A stretch of DNA of 64,000 nucleotides. Source: Planctomycetaceae bacterium (lineage in GTDB: Bacteria > Planctomycetota > Phycisphaerae > Phycisphaerales > SM1A02). The stretch covers positions 248,001 through 312,000 of the forward strand of contig JAIXYQ010000006.1 in NCBI GenBank assembly GCA_027490145.1, read 5' to 3'. The position numbers were made by a program, and so were the translations under genes. The notes under the pieces were generated by a model that saw only the letters and a list, made by a program, of their open reading frames with translations, was not told the origin of the DNA and ran no database searches. Below are positions 18,476 through 26,568 of the stretch, piece by piece (the stretch's first letter is position 1; every line of letters starts with the position of its first letter).

Positions 18476-19831
18476 TCACGCTCCGCCTGCTGGGCGCCAT
18501 CGAACCAGCGGCTTGAGCAGAAGCAGGATGATCACGGAGGCGCACGATGCCCACGCGGCTCGTGCGCCTCCTGTCATGATGCTCGACACGACCGTCCAAC
18601 CCGCGAGTGCCAGGTAGAGCGCGGGCACCCACGGGTAGAGCGGCACCCTGAACGGACGGGGTGCCTCGGGCATCGTCCGGCGCAAGACGAACAGCGCTGC
18701 CACCGTGAGCGCGCTGAACACGTTCACGAGCACCGTCAGCAGGTCGAGCAACTCACCCAACGAGCCGATCGCGAGGGCACCCACCGAGAGCCCCGCGAGC
18801 ACCACCAAGGCGTGCTGCGGCACCCCGTCCCGCCGTCGGACACCCAGCCACGCCGGGATCTCCCCCGCCCGGGCCATGGACTCAAGGATCCGCGCGCCGG
18901 TGATGACGCCGGACACGACCGTGGACAGCAGCAAGAGCGCAATCGCCGCCGTCATGGCGGTACCGACGGCGGGGCCGAAGAGGAGTTCCGCGGCCACCGA
19001 ACCGATCGCCCGCATCCCCGAACCATCGGCCTCGACCATGGCGCCCGGATCGATCACCCGGAGGTACGCCACGTTCACGCCCAGATAGAGCACGGCCACC
19101 ACCACGATCGAGGCGACCATCGCCCGCGGGAGCGTGCGCCCCGGATCGCGCAGGTCCCCCGCGATGTCCGCTCCGGTCGACCAGCCGAGGTAGGCGAAAC
19201 TCACCAGCAGGACCGCGGTCGCCACCTGCGGCGAGACCAGCGATGGCGCCGCGCCTGAAGGATCGGCGACCAATCGGTCCGTCACGTCCACGGACAGCCC
19301 GGCAATCACGAACGCGGCGATCACGCCGACCTTCACCACCGCAAGGACCGTGTTCGCCGCAAAGCCCATGCGCAGCCCCGGCAACTGCGAGACGAGCGCC
19401 ACGATGATCGCCCCTGCCGCCACCGGCACATCGGGCAGGTCCGCCGGGACCAGCCGGTCGAGGTACTCCGCCAGGAACAGCGCGATCACGGCATTCGAGA
19501 GCAGGTAGCCAGCAAGGATCGTGACCATCGCCACCAGGTAGCCCACGGTCGGGCCGTAGGCGCGGCGCGCGCCCTCGATGCTCCCTCCCGAACAAGGCAG
19601 CATGGAGGCCAGTTCAGCCAAGGACAGGCCGCCGCAGAGGGCCAGCACGCCCCCGATGATCCATGGCACCAGGACACCGCTCGGTGAACCGACCGCGGCA
19701 CCGAACTGTCCGGTCAACGCGAAGATCCCGCTGCCGACCATGGCGGCCACGATCATCCCCGTCGCACCGACCGTGCCCAGCACGCGATGCTCACCGTGGG
19801 TCTGCGCCGTCGTCGATCGGGCCTCGTCCAT
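18476..19831 (-). CDS. APC-superfamily amino acid permease
   Basis: Integral membrane transporter of 451 residues with about 12 hydrophobic segments. The first contains the APC signature GMIVAAMVGSGIFALTG (helix 1 unwound substrate site GSGIF), and ALCGGLSLAELASMLPCSGGS follows in helices 2-3. The pattern fits the APA/LAT-type amino acid antiporter or symporter group. Substrate cannot be read. A GTG at 19834 precedes the ATG at 19831; the ATG is chosen because TAGCGT ends 6 nt upstream of it. It is convergent with rplI and divergent from the NrdJ-like gene. Confidence 0.85.
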   Translation of the reverse strand: MDEARSTTAQTHGEHRVLGTVGATGMIVAAMVGSGIFALTGQFGAAVGSPSGVLVPWIIGGVLALCGGLSLAELASMLPCSGGSIEGARRAYGPTVGYLVAMVTILAGYLLSNAVIALFLAEYLDRLVPADLPDVPVAAGAIIVALVSQLPGLRMGFAANTVLAVVKVGVIAAFVIAGLSVDVTDRLVADPSGAAPSLVSPQVATAVLLVSFAYLGWSTGADIAGDLRDPGRTLPRAMVASIVVVAVLYLGVNVAYLRVIDPGAMVEADGSGMRAIGSVAAELLFGPAVGTAMTAAIALLLLSTVVSGVITGARILESMARAGEIPAWLGVRRRDGVPQHALVVLAGLSVGALAIGSLGELLDLLTVLVNVFSALTVAALFVLRRTMPEAPRPFRVPLYPWVPALYLALAGWTVVSSIMTGGARAAWASCASVIILLLLKPLVRWRPAGGA

Positions 19832-19837
19832 CACAGG

Positions 19838-19843
19838 ACGCTA
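19838..19843 (-). promoter_or_regulatory. Candidate -10 hexamer, leaderless, for the permease
   Basis: Minus-strand TAGCGT ends 6 nt before the permease ATG at 19831. No ribosome site lies between. Confidence 0.4.
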
Positions 19844-19987
19844 ACAGACCGCCGCGCCGGATTTCTGAAGGCCGCCAGCCCAGCGGGTCGATGACCGCGA
19901 TGTGCAGTGTGGTGCCTCGGCAGGATGCCGGCTCACCCCTGCGCCCGGCGCCCCGGGCGTCCGGATGGAGACCTTGGGAGCAATGCC

Positions 19988-20362
19988 ATGACGGCCACCA
20001 TCAATCGTCGCGAGAGCCTTCCGTCGACCCGCAAGTCGGTCACCCACAAGTTCTCGATCAACCACTTCGAGGGCTACCTCACCGTCGGTCTCTTCGAGGA
20101 TGGCCGCCCCGGCGAGGTTTTCATCAAGATGAGCAAGGAGGGCTCGACCCTCTCGGGGCTGGTGCAGGGGTTCTGCCGCGCCTTCAGCCTGGCGCTCCAG
20201 CACGGCCTGACCGTGCGCGATGCGTGCGACCGGTTCCGCGGCATGCACTTCGAGCCCAGCGGCCCGACCAACAACCCCGAGATCCCCGAGGCCAGCAGCA
20301 TCCTGGACTACGTGGCGCGCTATCTCGAAGTCAACTACTGCGGCGCCCGCGCGGCGGCCTGA
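19988..20362 (+). CDS. Free-standing C-terminal domain of B12-dependent ribonucleotide reductase (NrdJ-like)
   Basis: The 124-residue protein resembles the C-terminal part of adenosylcobalamin-dependent class II ribonucleotide reductase. The resemblance covers THKFSINHFEGYLTVGLFED, GRPGEVFIKMSKEGSTLSGL, GFCRAFSLALQHGL and FEPSGPTNNPEIPEASSILD. No catalytic barrel is encoded nearby, so this is either a separate regulatory or structural subunit (compare the split NrdJa/NrdJb of Pseudomonas) or a stand-alone homologue. The CxxC-containing tail that re-reduces class II enzymes is absent; only one Cys (VNYCGARAAA) remains near the end. GGGAG lies 7 nt before the ATG. It is convergent with mfd, 27 bp away. 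My assignment rests on remembered NrdJ sequences. Confidence 0.75.
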   Translation: MTATINRRESLPSTRKSVTHKFSINHFEGYLTVGLFEDGRPGEVFIKMSKEGSTLSGLVQGFCRAFSLALQHGLTVRDACDRFRGMHFEPSGPTNNPEIPEASSILDYVARYLEVNYCGARAAA

Positions 20363-20389
20363 TCGCGCGGCATCCGCGCCGAACATCGT

Positions 20390-23300
20390 TCAGCGTGCCG
20401 GCGCGGCAGTCGTGCCATCGGTCGCGTTCGCCAACAGCCTGCGGACGAGCACCGTCGCCAGGGACGCGGCCTCGAGGAACGGCTTGGGCGGTCGCCAGTA
20501 CACGTCCTGCACGCCGGCTGCATCCGGCGAACCGATCGCCTTGACGGTCCCCTGCACGCCGTGCATCGCCAGCATGAGTTCGCGGGGACGTGACGAACGG
20601 AACACCACGTCGGGCTCGCGCACGACGATGCTGCGGATCCCCTGCAGTGCGGCGGCAAGCCTGACCTGTGCGAAGCGGAGGCACGCGGCCGCCACCGGTG
20701 GTGCGTCGCCGTACGCACCGGCCAGGTCCCGACCCACCGCCTCGAGCTCCGCCATCGACCTCGCGCCGCTGATGCGGCGATACGCCTCCATGCGGCGACG
20801 GTCGCTCGGGATCCAGGCCTTCGGCAGGTGGCCGTGCAATCCGATCTCGATGACGGTGTCGAGCGTCTCGACCCGCGGTGCCTGCTTGAGGTCACCCACC
20901 GTGCGCTCGAGCATGTCGCAGTACATCTCGTAGCCCACGGCGGTGATGTGGCCCGACTGCTCGGCCCCGAGGAGGTTGCCCGCGCCGCGCATCTCGAGGT
21001 CACGCACCGCGATGCGGAAGCCCGCGCCGAGCATGCTGTGCTCCTCGAGCGCGTTGAGCCGCTTCATCGCCTCGGGCGTGGGCGGGCGGTCCTTCGGCAG
21101 GAGCAGGTAGCAGTAGGCACGGTGACGCGACCGCCCCACGCGGCCGCGCAGCTGGTGCAGCTCCGAGAGCCCGAAGTTGCCGGCATCATCGATGATCATC
21201 GTGTTGGCGGTCGGGATGTCGATGCCGCTCTCGATGATCGTGGTCGAGAGCAGGATGTCGGCCTGACGGCGCATGAAGGTCACCATGACCTCCTCGAGGT
21301 CATGCGGCGCCATCTGGCCGTGGCCGACGACGATGCGCGCCTGCGGCGCGATGCGCCGCACCTGCTCGAGCGCATCGTCCATGTCATGGATGCGGTTGTG
21401 CACCCAGAACACCTGGCCACCGCGCGCGAGTTCACGCGTGATCGCCAGGCCGAGGCGCTTCTCGTTGAACGGCATGACCTCGGTGACGATCGCGCGCCGG
21501 TCCGGCGGCGGCGTGGTGAGGCTGCTGATGTCGCGCAGGCCGAGCATGGCCATGTGCAGCGTGCGCGGGATGGGCGTCGCGCTGAGCGTGAGCACGTCCG
21601 CCGTCAGCCGGAACTCGAGCAGGCGCTGCTTGTGCTCCACGCCGAATCGCTGCTCCTCATCGACGACGACCAGCCCGAGGTCATGGAACGAGACGTCCTT
21701 CGACAGCAACCGGTGCGTGCCGATGACGATGTCGACCTCCCCCGTGCGCACCGCGGCGAGGATCGCACGGGCCTCCGCATCGCTCTTGAAGCGGCTGAGG
21801 CTCTCGATGCGGAACGGGTAGGCACGGAACCGGTCGCGGAACGTGCGCTCGTGCTGTTCGCTCAGGACCGTCGTCGGGACGAGCACCGCAACCTGACGAC
21901 CGGCGTCGACGGCCTTGAAGGCGGCGCGGATCGCGACCTCCGTCTTGCCGAACCCCACGTCGCCGCAGACCAGGCGATCCATCGGACGCGCGCGCTGCAT
22001 GTCGCGCTTGGTCGCCTCGATCGCGCTGAGCTGGTCCTCGGTCTCCTCCCACGGGAACTCGGCCTCGAACTCGCGCTGCCAATCGCCGTCGGCCGGGAAC
22101 GCGATGCCCGGCGTGGCATCACGCACCGCCTGCACGCGGAGCATCTCCGCCGCAAGGTCGCGGACCGAATCCTGGGCATCGGCGACCTGGCTTTTCCAAC
22201 GCTTGCCGCCGATCGCCGAGAGCGGCGGCTTGCGCGCGCCCGCACCCACGTACTTCTGCACCAGCGCGACCTTGCTGATCGGCACGTGCAGCACCGAACC
22301 GCCGTCGAAGTGCAGCGCGAGGAACTCGACATCGCTGCCGTCGCGGCGACCGTCCTTGAGCGGCGCCAGCCCTTCGTAGCGGGCGATCCCATGATCGCGG
22401 TGCACCACGTAGTCGCCGGGCTCCAGGTGCAGGAACGCCTCGCGCGTGCGCGTGGGCATGCTCGGCCGGGAGCCGCGCCGCCGCGCTCCGAAGCGGTGCA
22501 TCAGTTCCGACTGCGGCACGAGCACCAGTCGGTCGGGACCATCGCCGAAGGCGAAGCCCCGGTGCAGGTGACCGATGGCCAGGTGCACGCGATCACCGCC
22601 ATCGGTGCTCGCGAGCAGTTCCCGCGCCCGCTGCTGCTCGCCTTCGTTGTCGGAGATGAGCCAGGCGGTGGCGTGCCGGGCCTCGTCGGCGAGCGTGGCG
22701 AAGGCGGCGGCCGCATCGTCGGGAAACACGCCCAGGGCACCGATCGGCGACTCGATCGCCTGCTCGGCACGGGCACTGCTGCTGAAGGCCCCGAGCGAGA
22801 TCGTGGAGGATGCCTTGGCCGCAACTTCGCGGAGCAACTCATGCAGCGGCACGAGCCCCCGGCCGTCGGCCATCCGGTCGGCGAAGGCGCGGCCCTGTTC
22901 GGCGAGTTCACCGAGTTCGACCAGGATCGCCCCCCATCCCCGGGGCATGATCGAGGCGATCGTCACGCCCGCACCGAGCGACGATGCCGCAGCCTCGGCC
23001 GCGAGGAACGATGCCGACGGCACGGTTCGATCGGTGGCCTGCGTGGCCACATCGATCTCGTGAAGCCGCTCGAGATCGTCGCCGAAGAAGTCCAGTCGCA
23101 CGGGCACCGCGCACCCGAACCCGAAGACATCGACCAGGCCACCGCGCACCGCGAACTCGCCCGGCTGCTCCGCCACGGCCACGCGTGCGTAGCCGGCCTG
23201 GCCCAGCCAGGCCAGGAGCGACGCCTGGCCCACCCGCTCGCCCGCGCGGACGGTCCGCAGCAGCCCGTCGATCGCTTCGGGCGCGGGCAACGCCTGCATG

Positions 23301-23671
23301 GCCGCGGCGATCGACGCCACCACGACGAGCGGACTGCGTTCCGACGACAGCACGGTCCGGGCCAGGTGCACCCGCGCAAGCATCGATTCCGCGAGCGCCG
23401 CCGCATCGCGCGCCCCGAACTCCAAGGGCGACAGCACCTGCACGGGCGCGCCGAGCGACTCCCATTCGGCGGCGACCTCATCGGCCTCGTCGACGTGTGC
23501 AACCAGCACGAGCATCGGTCGCCCGCTGCGCTCGTGCGCCGCCCACGCCAGGACGGACGGACTGGATCCCTGCATGCCCGAAACGTGCAGCGATCCCCCG
23601 CGGGCCATGGTGGCGGCCATCGACTCGACGACCGGCGAGCCGAGGATCGCGTCCGACCATGCCGGCCTCAT
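20390..23671 (-). CDS. mfd: Transcription-repair coupling factor
   Basis: DNA translocase that removes stalled RNA polymerase and recruits UvrA to lesions. The 1093-residue protein is complete. It has an N-terminal UvrB-like region, then the CarD-like RNA-polymerase interaction domain (LEPGDYVVHRDHGIARYEGL). The SF2 helicase follows with Walker A CGDVGFGKTEVA, DEEQRFG, LSATPIPRTL, and motif VI QLRGRVGRSRHRAYCYLL. The C-terminal TRCF domain closes the protein. The start overlaps the ComEA-like stop as ATGA, so mfd is the last gene of a three-gene operon. The pairing of a helix-hairpin-helix gene with mfd may be fortuitous. Confidence 0.96.
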   Translation of the reverse strand: MRPAWSDAILGSPVVESMAATMARGGSLHVSGMQGSSPSVLAWAAHERSGRPMLVLVAHVDEADEVAAEWESLGAPVQVLSPLEFGARDAAALAESMLARVHLARTVLSSERSPLVVVASIAAAMQALPAPEAIDGLLRTVRAGERVGQASLLAWLGQAGYARVAVAEQPGEFAVRGGLVDVFGFGCAVPVRLDFFGDDLERLHEIDVATQATDRTVPSASFLAAEAAASSLGAGVTIASIMPRGWGAILVELGELAEQGRAFADRMADGRGLVPLHELLREVAAKASSTISLGAFSSSARAEQAIESPIGALGVFPDDAAAAFATLADEARHATAWLISDNEGEQQRARELLASTDGGDRVHLAIGHLHRGFAFGDGPDRLVLVPQSELMHRFGARRRGSRPSMPTRTREAFLHLEPGDYVVHRDHGIARYEGLAPLKDGRRDGSDVEFLALHFDGGSVLHVPISKVALVQKYVGAGARKPPLSAIGGKRWKSQVADAQDSVRDLAAEMLRVQAVRDATPGIAFPADGDWQREFEAEFPWEETEDQLSAIEATKRDMQRARPMDRLVCGDVGFGKTEVAIRAAFKAVDAGRQVAVLVPTTVLSEQHERTFRDRFRAYPFRIESLSRFKSDAEARAILAAVRTGEVDIVIGTHRLLSKDVSFHDLGLVVVDEEQRFGVEHKQRLLEFRLTADVLTLSATPIPRTLHMAMLGLRDISSLTTPPPDRRAIVTEVMPFNEKRLGLAITRELARGGQVFWVHNRIHDMDDALEQVRRIAPQARIVVGHGQMAPHDLEEVMVTFMRRQADILLSTTIIESGIDIPTANTMIIDDAGNFGLSELHQLRGRVGRSRHRAYCYLLLPKDRPPTPEAMKRLNALEEHSMLGAGFRIAVRDLEMRGAGNLLGAEQSGHITAVGYEMYCDMLERTVGDLKQAPRVETLDTVIEIGLHGHLPKAWIPSDRRRMEAYRRISGARSMAELEAVGRDLAGAYGDAPPVAAACLRFAQVRLAAALQGIRSIVVREPDVVFRSSRPRELMLAMHGVQGTVKAIGSPDAAGVQDVYWRPPKPFLEAASLATVLVRRLLANATDGTTAAPAR

Positions 23672-23991
23672 GGAGCACCCTCGACCCGCAGCCAGGGGCG
23701 CAGGGCCGCCAGTCGTGCGGGGCCGATGCCCTTGACGCGTGCGAGGTCATCGATCGAATGGAACGGACCATGCGCCGTGCGGTCGAGGATGATCGCCCGA
23801 GCCAAGGATGGCCCGACGCCGGGCAGCACCGAGAGCTCCGCCCGCGACGCGGTCGATGGATCGACCCGCCAGCCCACCGGCGTGGATGCCCCGTGCGGAA
23901 TGCCCCACTGCATCAGGATCACGCACGCCAGCGACGCGAGCAGCAGGGCCACCGTGCGCCCCGGTCGACGATCGACGCTCGCCCGGGTCAT
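23668..23991 (-). CDS. ComEA-like helix-hairpin-helix protein with one membrane anchor
   Basis: The 107-residue protein has an Arg-rich N-terminus, one hydrophobic segment (TVALLLASLACVILMQWG) and two helix-hairpin-helix motifs, LPGVGPSLARAII and VKGIGPARLAALRPWL. This resembles the DNA-binding part of the competence protein ComEA, which binds incoming DNA at the cell surface. Other competence genes are not in the window, so a general membrane-tethered DNA-binding role is also possible. Both ends overlap neighbours by four bases (ATGA), placing it between the GH10-like gene and mfd in one operon. Confidence 0.75.
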   Translation of the reverse strand: MTRASVDRRPGRTVALLLASLACVILMQWGIPHGASTPVGWRVDPSTASRAELSVLPGVGPSLARAIILDRTAHGPFHSIDDLARVKGIGPARLAALRPWLRVEGAP

Positions 23992-25469
23992 GCCGGGCTG
24001 GCGGAGCCCGCGCCGAGTGGCTCCTTGAGTCGCTTGCGGATCGAGCAGAACTGATCCCAGGACGGCTTGGCCTTGCCCGCCGAGGTGAGCAGGCCCATGG
24101 CCGGCTCCGATGGATCACCATCGACCAGTTGGCCCCAACACACCGTCTCGATGAAGCGCTTGCTCAGGCCCATGGTGATGATCGCCGTGAGCCACCGCGC
24201 CTGGAGTTCCGGACTGGGCGCGCCGCGCCACGCGCCCGCAAGCCCGGTCCTGCCCGAGCTCGGAAGCCCCACCGCGGTGAGCATGATCGGCACCTTGAGG
24301 TGCATGAACCGCTCGAGCATGGCGCTGACCTGCAGGAGATCCCGGACCATGCCGCCGCGGTCCTCCACGCCCTGCATGAGCCGCACCCCCACCGCATCGA
24401 AACGCACACCTTCGTCGATGAGCATCTGCACCCACCGAAGCGGCGGCACGGCGCCCTTGCTGGCCGCGACATCCTCACCCCAGGGGTGCGCCAGCTCGAC
24501 CATGAGCCTTGCCTTCGGAAGGGGCTGACGGATCGCGACCGCCACACGTCGGGTCAGGTCGACCATGCTCTCAGGCCGCAGCTGCACGAAGCGGCACTCG
24601 TTGAGCCCCACTGCCGTGATCCACATGCTGACCGCTGCGCCGTAACGGCGGATGATGGCGGTGCAGAACTGTGCGTGGCGGTCGCGCAAGGCGGCCTCGT
24701 CATGTCGCTTGGGGATCATCCAGATCGGGAGCGCATGCTCCGACAGATCCAGCAGCGGACCGAGCACGATGCGCTTTCCGGCCTTGGCGGCGTACTGGAT
24801 CCATCGATCCAGGCTGGCCAACTCAAACGCGCCCGGCTGCGGCTCGAGCGCGCGCCATGGCGTGGGGATGATGAGCAGGTCGATGTCGGCCAGCACCGGC
24901 GCCAGCCGGAGAGGATCCATGCCCGGGTCGATGCGGACCCCGACGGCCGACTTGGATGCACCCTTGGCGGCATAGCGAACGCGCAGGAGCGCCTGGGCGT
25001 GGGCGAGTGCCAGCAGTTCGCTGGCGGCGATCGCTTCTGCCAGCGCCTGGCGGCTGGCCTGCTCGGCCCGCATGAAGTCACGCTCGACCATGGCCTCGGT
25101 GAAGAGTGATCGGGCGCGGTCGAGCCGCTTCAGGGCCGGCTGCGCCAGCGGGTGATCGGCGAACAGCCAATCATCGCACTTGGCCAGGCAGAGCCGGATC
25201 TGATTGCGGGCCAACTCGAGGACCAACCGGTACGGGTGGTCGCGCAACTGCAGGAGGCACGTGGCCACCATGGTCGTGCCCGCGCCGGAATCGAACCCCA
25301 GGCAGACGCCCGCGGACCGCTGGTGCTCGACGTTGCACTGGAGCTCGCCGTCGGCCATGGCCACCGACGCGGCAAGCGGGGTCTCATCCTGCCCGAGGGT
25401 GTAGGCCTGCGACAGCGTGGGCTGCACGGCCTTGGCACTGGTTGCAGGATCGACGGCAAAGCGAAGCAT
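23988..25469 (-). CDS. GH10-like TIM-barrel protein, probable non-catalytic or altered glycosidase
   Basis: 493 residues. The N-terminal 130 residues are of unknown fold and may be carbohydrate-binding. The C-terminal part follows the beta/alpha barrel pattern of family 10 xylanases: LLIIPTPWRALEPQPGAFELASLDRWI in early strands, then MWITAVGLNECRF, where NE fits the acid/base glutamate. At the strand-7 position normally holding the nucleophile (TE in family 10) the sequence reads PIMLTAVGLPSSG, with Ala in its place. There is no signal peptide. The start at 25469 is preferred over 25478 because a TACACT hexamer ends only one base before the latter. It heads the operon with comEA-like and mfd. 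Confidence 0.6.
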   Translation of the reverse strand: MLRFAVDPATSAKAVQPTLSQAYTLGQDETPLAASVAMADGELQCNVEHQRSAGVCLGFDSGAGTTMVATCLLQLRDHPYRLVLELARNQIRLCLAKCDDWLFADHPLAQPALKRLDRARSLFTEAMVERDFMRAEQASRQALAEAIAASELLALAHAQALLRVRYAAKGASKSAVGVRIDPGMDPLRLAPVLADIDLLIIPTPWRALEPQPGAFELASLDRWIQYAAKAGKRIVLGPLLDLSEHALPIWMIPKRHDEAALRDRHAQFCTAIIRRYGAAVSMWITAVGLNECRFVQLRPESMVDLTRRVAVAIRQPLPKARLMVELAHPWGEDVAASKGAVPPLRWVQMLIDEGVRFDAVGVRLMQGVEDRGGMVRDLLQVSAMLERFMHLKVPIMLTAVGLPSSGRTGLAGAWRGAPSPELQARWLTAIITMGLSKRFIETVCWGQLVDGDPSEPAMGLLTSAGKAKPSWDQFCSIRKRLKEPLGAGSASPA

Positions 25470-25479
25470 CGGGGTCATG

Positions 25480-25485
25480 AGTGTA
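25480..25485 (-). promoter_or_regulatory. Candidate -10 hexamer for the GH10-like/comEA/mfd operon
   Basis: Minus-strand TACACT ends 10 nt before the ATG at 25469. It lies 42 bp from the oppositely oriented TACACT of purC, so the two genes appear to be divergently transcribed from a compact region. Confidence 0.4.
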
Positions 25486-25527
25486 TCGGTGCACTCAGCC
25501 CCGGAACGACTGGACGAAGAAGCGCAC

Positions 25528-25533
25528 TACACT
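25528..25533 (+). promoter_or_regulatory. Candidate -10 hexamer, leaderless, for purC
   Basis: TACACT ends 7 nt before the purC ATG at 25541, so transcription is predicted to start at the initiation codon. No ribosome site is present. Confidence 0.5.
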
Positions 25534-25540
25534 CGATTCG

Positions 25541-26491
25541 ATGATGCTGGCCGCCGATGCCGTCTTCTCGACCGACCTCCCGCTGCCCGGCCGCCGACAA
25601 GGCAAGGTCCGGGACGTCTACGGCCTGCCCGGGCGAACGCCGCCCGCGCTGCTGGTCGTCGCGACCGACCGCGTGAGCGCCTTCGACGTCGTCATGCCCA
25701 CGCCGATGCCGGGCAAGGGCAGGTTGCTCACGCAGATCAGCATGGGCTGGTTCCGTTGGCTGCGCGAGCAGGATCTGGTCGCCGACCACGTGCTCTCGAC
25801 CGATGTCCCCGCCGAGTGCCTGCAGGACCCGGCGCTGGCAGGTCGCGTGATGCAGTGCCGCGCCGCCCGCGTGATCCCGATCGAGTGCGTGGCGCGGGGC
25901 TACCTCGCGGGGAGTGGTTGGGCCGAGTATCAGCGCCACGGCACCGCGTGCAGCATCCCGCTGCCCAAGGGACTGCGCCAATGCGAGCGCCTGCCTGAAC
26001 CCATCTTCACCCCCGCCACCAAGGCAGACCAGGGCCACGACGAGAACATCTCCCCTGTTCAGGCGCAGGAGGCCCTCGCGCTCGATCCGCTGTGGTCACG
26101 CTTCGGCGGACGCGCGTTGGCACAGCGCCTCGAACGCCTCACGCTCGAGCTCTACGTCCGTGCCGCGGAGCACGCGCGGTCGCGCGGCGTGATCCTCGCC
26201 GACACCAAGTTCGAGTTCGGGCTTGCGCTCGACGAGCACGGTGAGCCCACCGATGAACTGCTGATCGTCGACGAAGTCCTGACGCCGGACTCGAGCCGCT
26301 ATTGGCCGGCCGATCGATACGAGGCAGGCCGTGACCAACCGAGTTTCGACAAGCAGGTGCTTCGCAACTGGCTGCTCGAGGAAGTGGCAGCCGGACGATG
26401 GAACAAGGAAGCGCCCGGCCCGAGCCTGCCCGATTCGGTCGTCGAGCTCACGCTGGAGCGTTACCGCGAGATCGCTCGCATCCTGGCCTGA
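25541..26491 (+). CDS. purC: Phosphoribosylaminoimidazole-succinocarboxamide synthase
   Basis: Purine biosynthesis: joins aspartate to CAIR with ATP to give SAICAR. The 316-residue protein is of the longer eukaryote-like PurC type. ATP-binding features are GRRQGKVRDVYGL near the N-terminus and ATDRVSAFDVVMPTPMPGKG. The signature VECVARGYLAGSGW-like IECVARGYLAGSGWAEYQ is present, as is ADTKFEFGLALDEHG and DEVLTPDSSRYWPADRYE. An adjacent in-frame ATG at 25544 is possible. The open frame upstream to 25481 is not used, because the predicted promoter lies inside it. Confidence 0.95.
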   Translation: MMLAADAVFSTDLPLPGRRQGKVRDVYGLPGRTPPALLVVATDRVSAFDVVMPTPMPGKGRLLTQISMGWFRWLREQDLVADHVLSTDVPAECLQDPALAGRVMQCRAARVIPIECVARGYLAGSGWAEYQRHGTACSIPLPKGLRQCERLPEPIFTPATKADQGHDENISPVQAQEALALDPLWSRFGGRALAQRLERLTLELYVRAAEHARSRGVILADTKFEFGLALDEHGEPTDELLIVDEVLTPDSSRYWPADRYEAGRDQPSFDKQVLRNWLLEEVAAGRWNKEAPGPSLPDSVVELTLERYREIARILA

Positions 26492-26553
26492 TCCCGACGC
26501 CGCCAAACGGCGCGGAAATGCGCCATCCGGGTGGCCCGGGGCCGCTCACGGGC

Positions 26554-26559
26554 TACCTT
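26554..26559 (+). promoter_or_regulatory. Candidate -10 hexamer, leaderless, for the dockerin-hydrolase gene
   Basis: TACCTT ends 9 nt before the ATG at 26569 and only 3 nt before the ATG at 26563, which favours 26569 as the start. Confidence 0.4.
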
Positions 26560-26568
26560 TGGATGACC

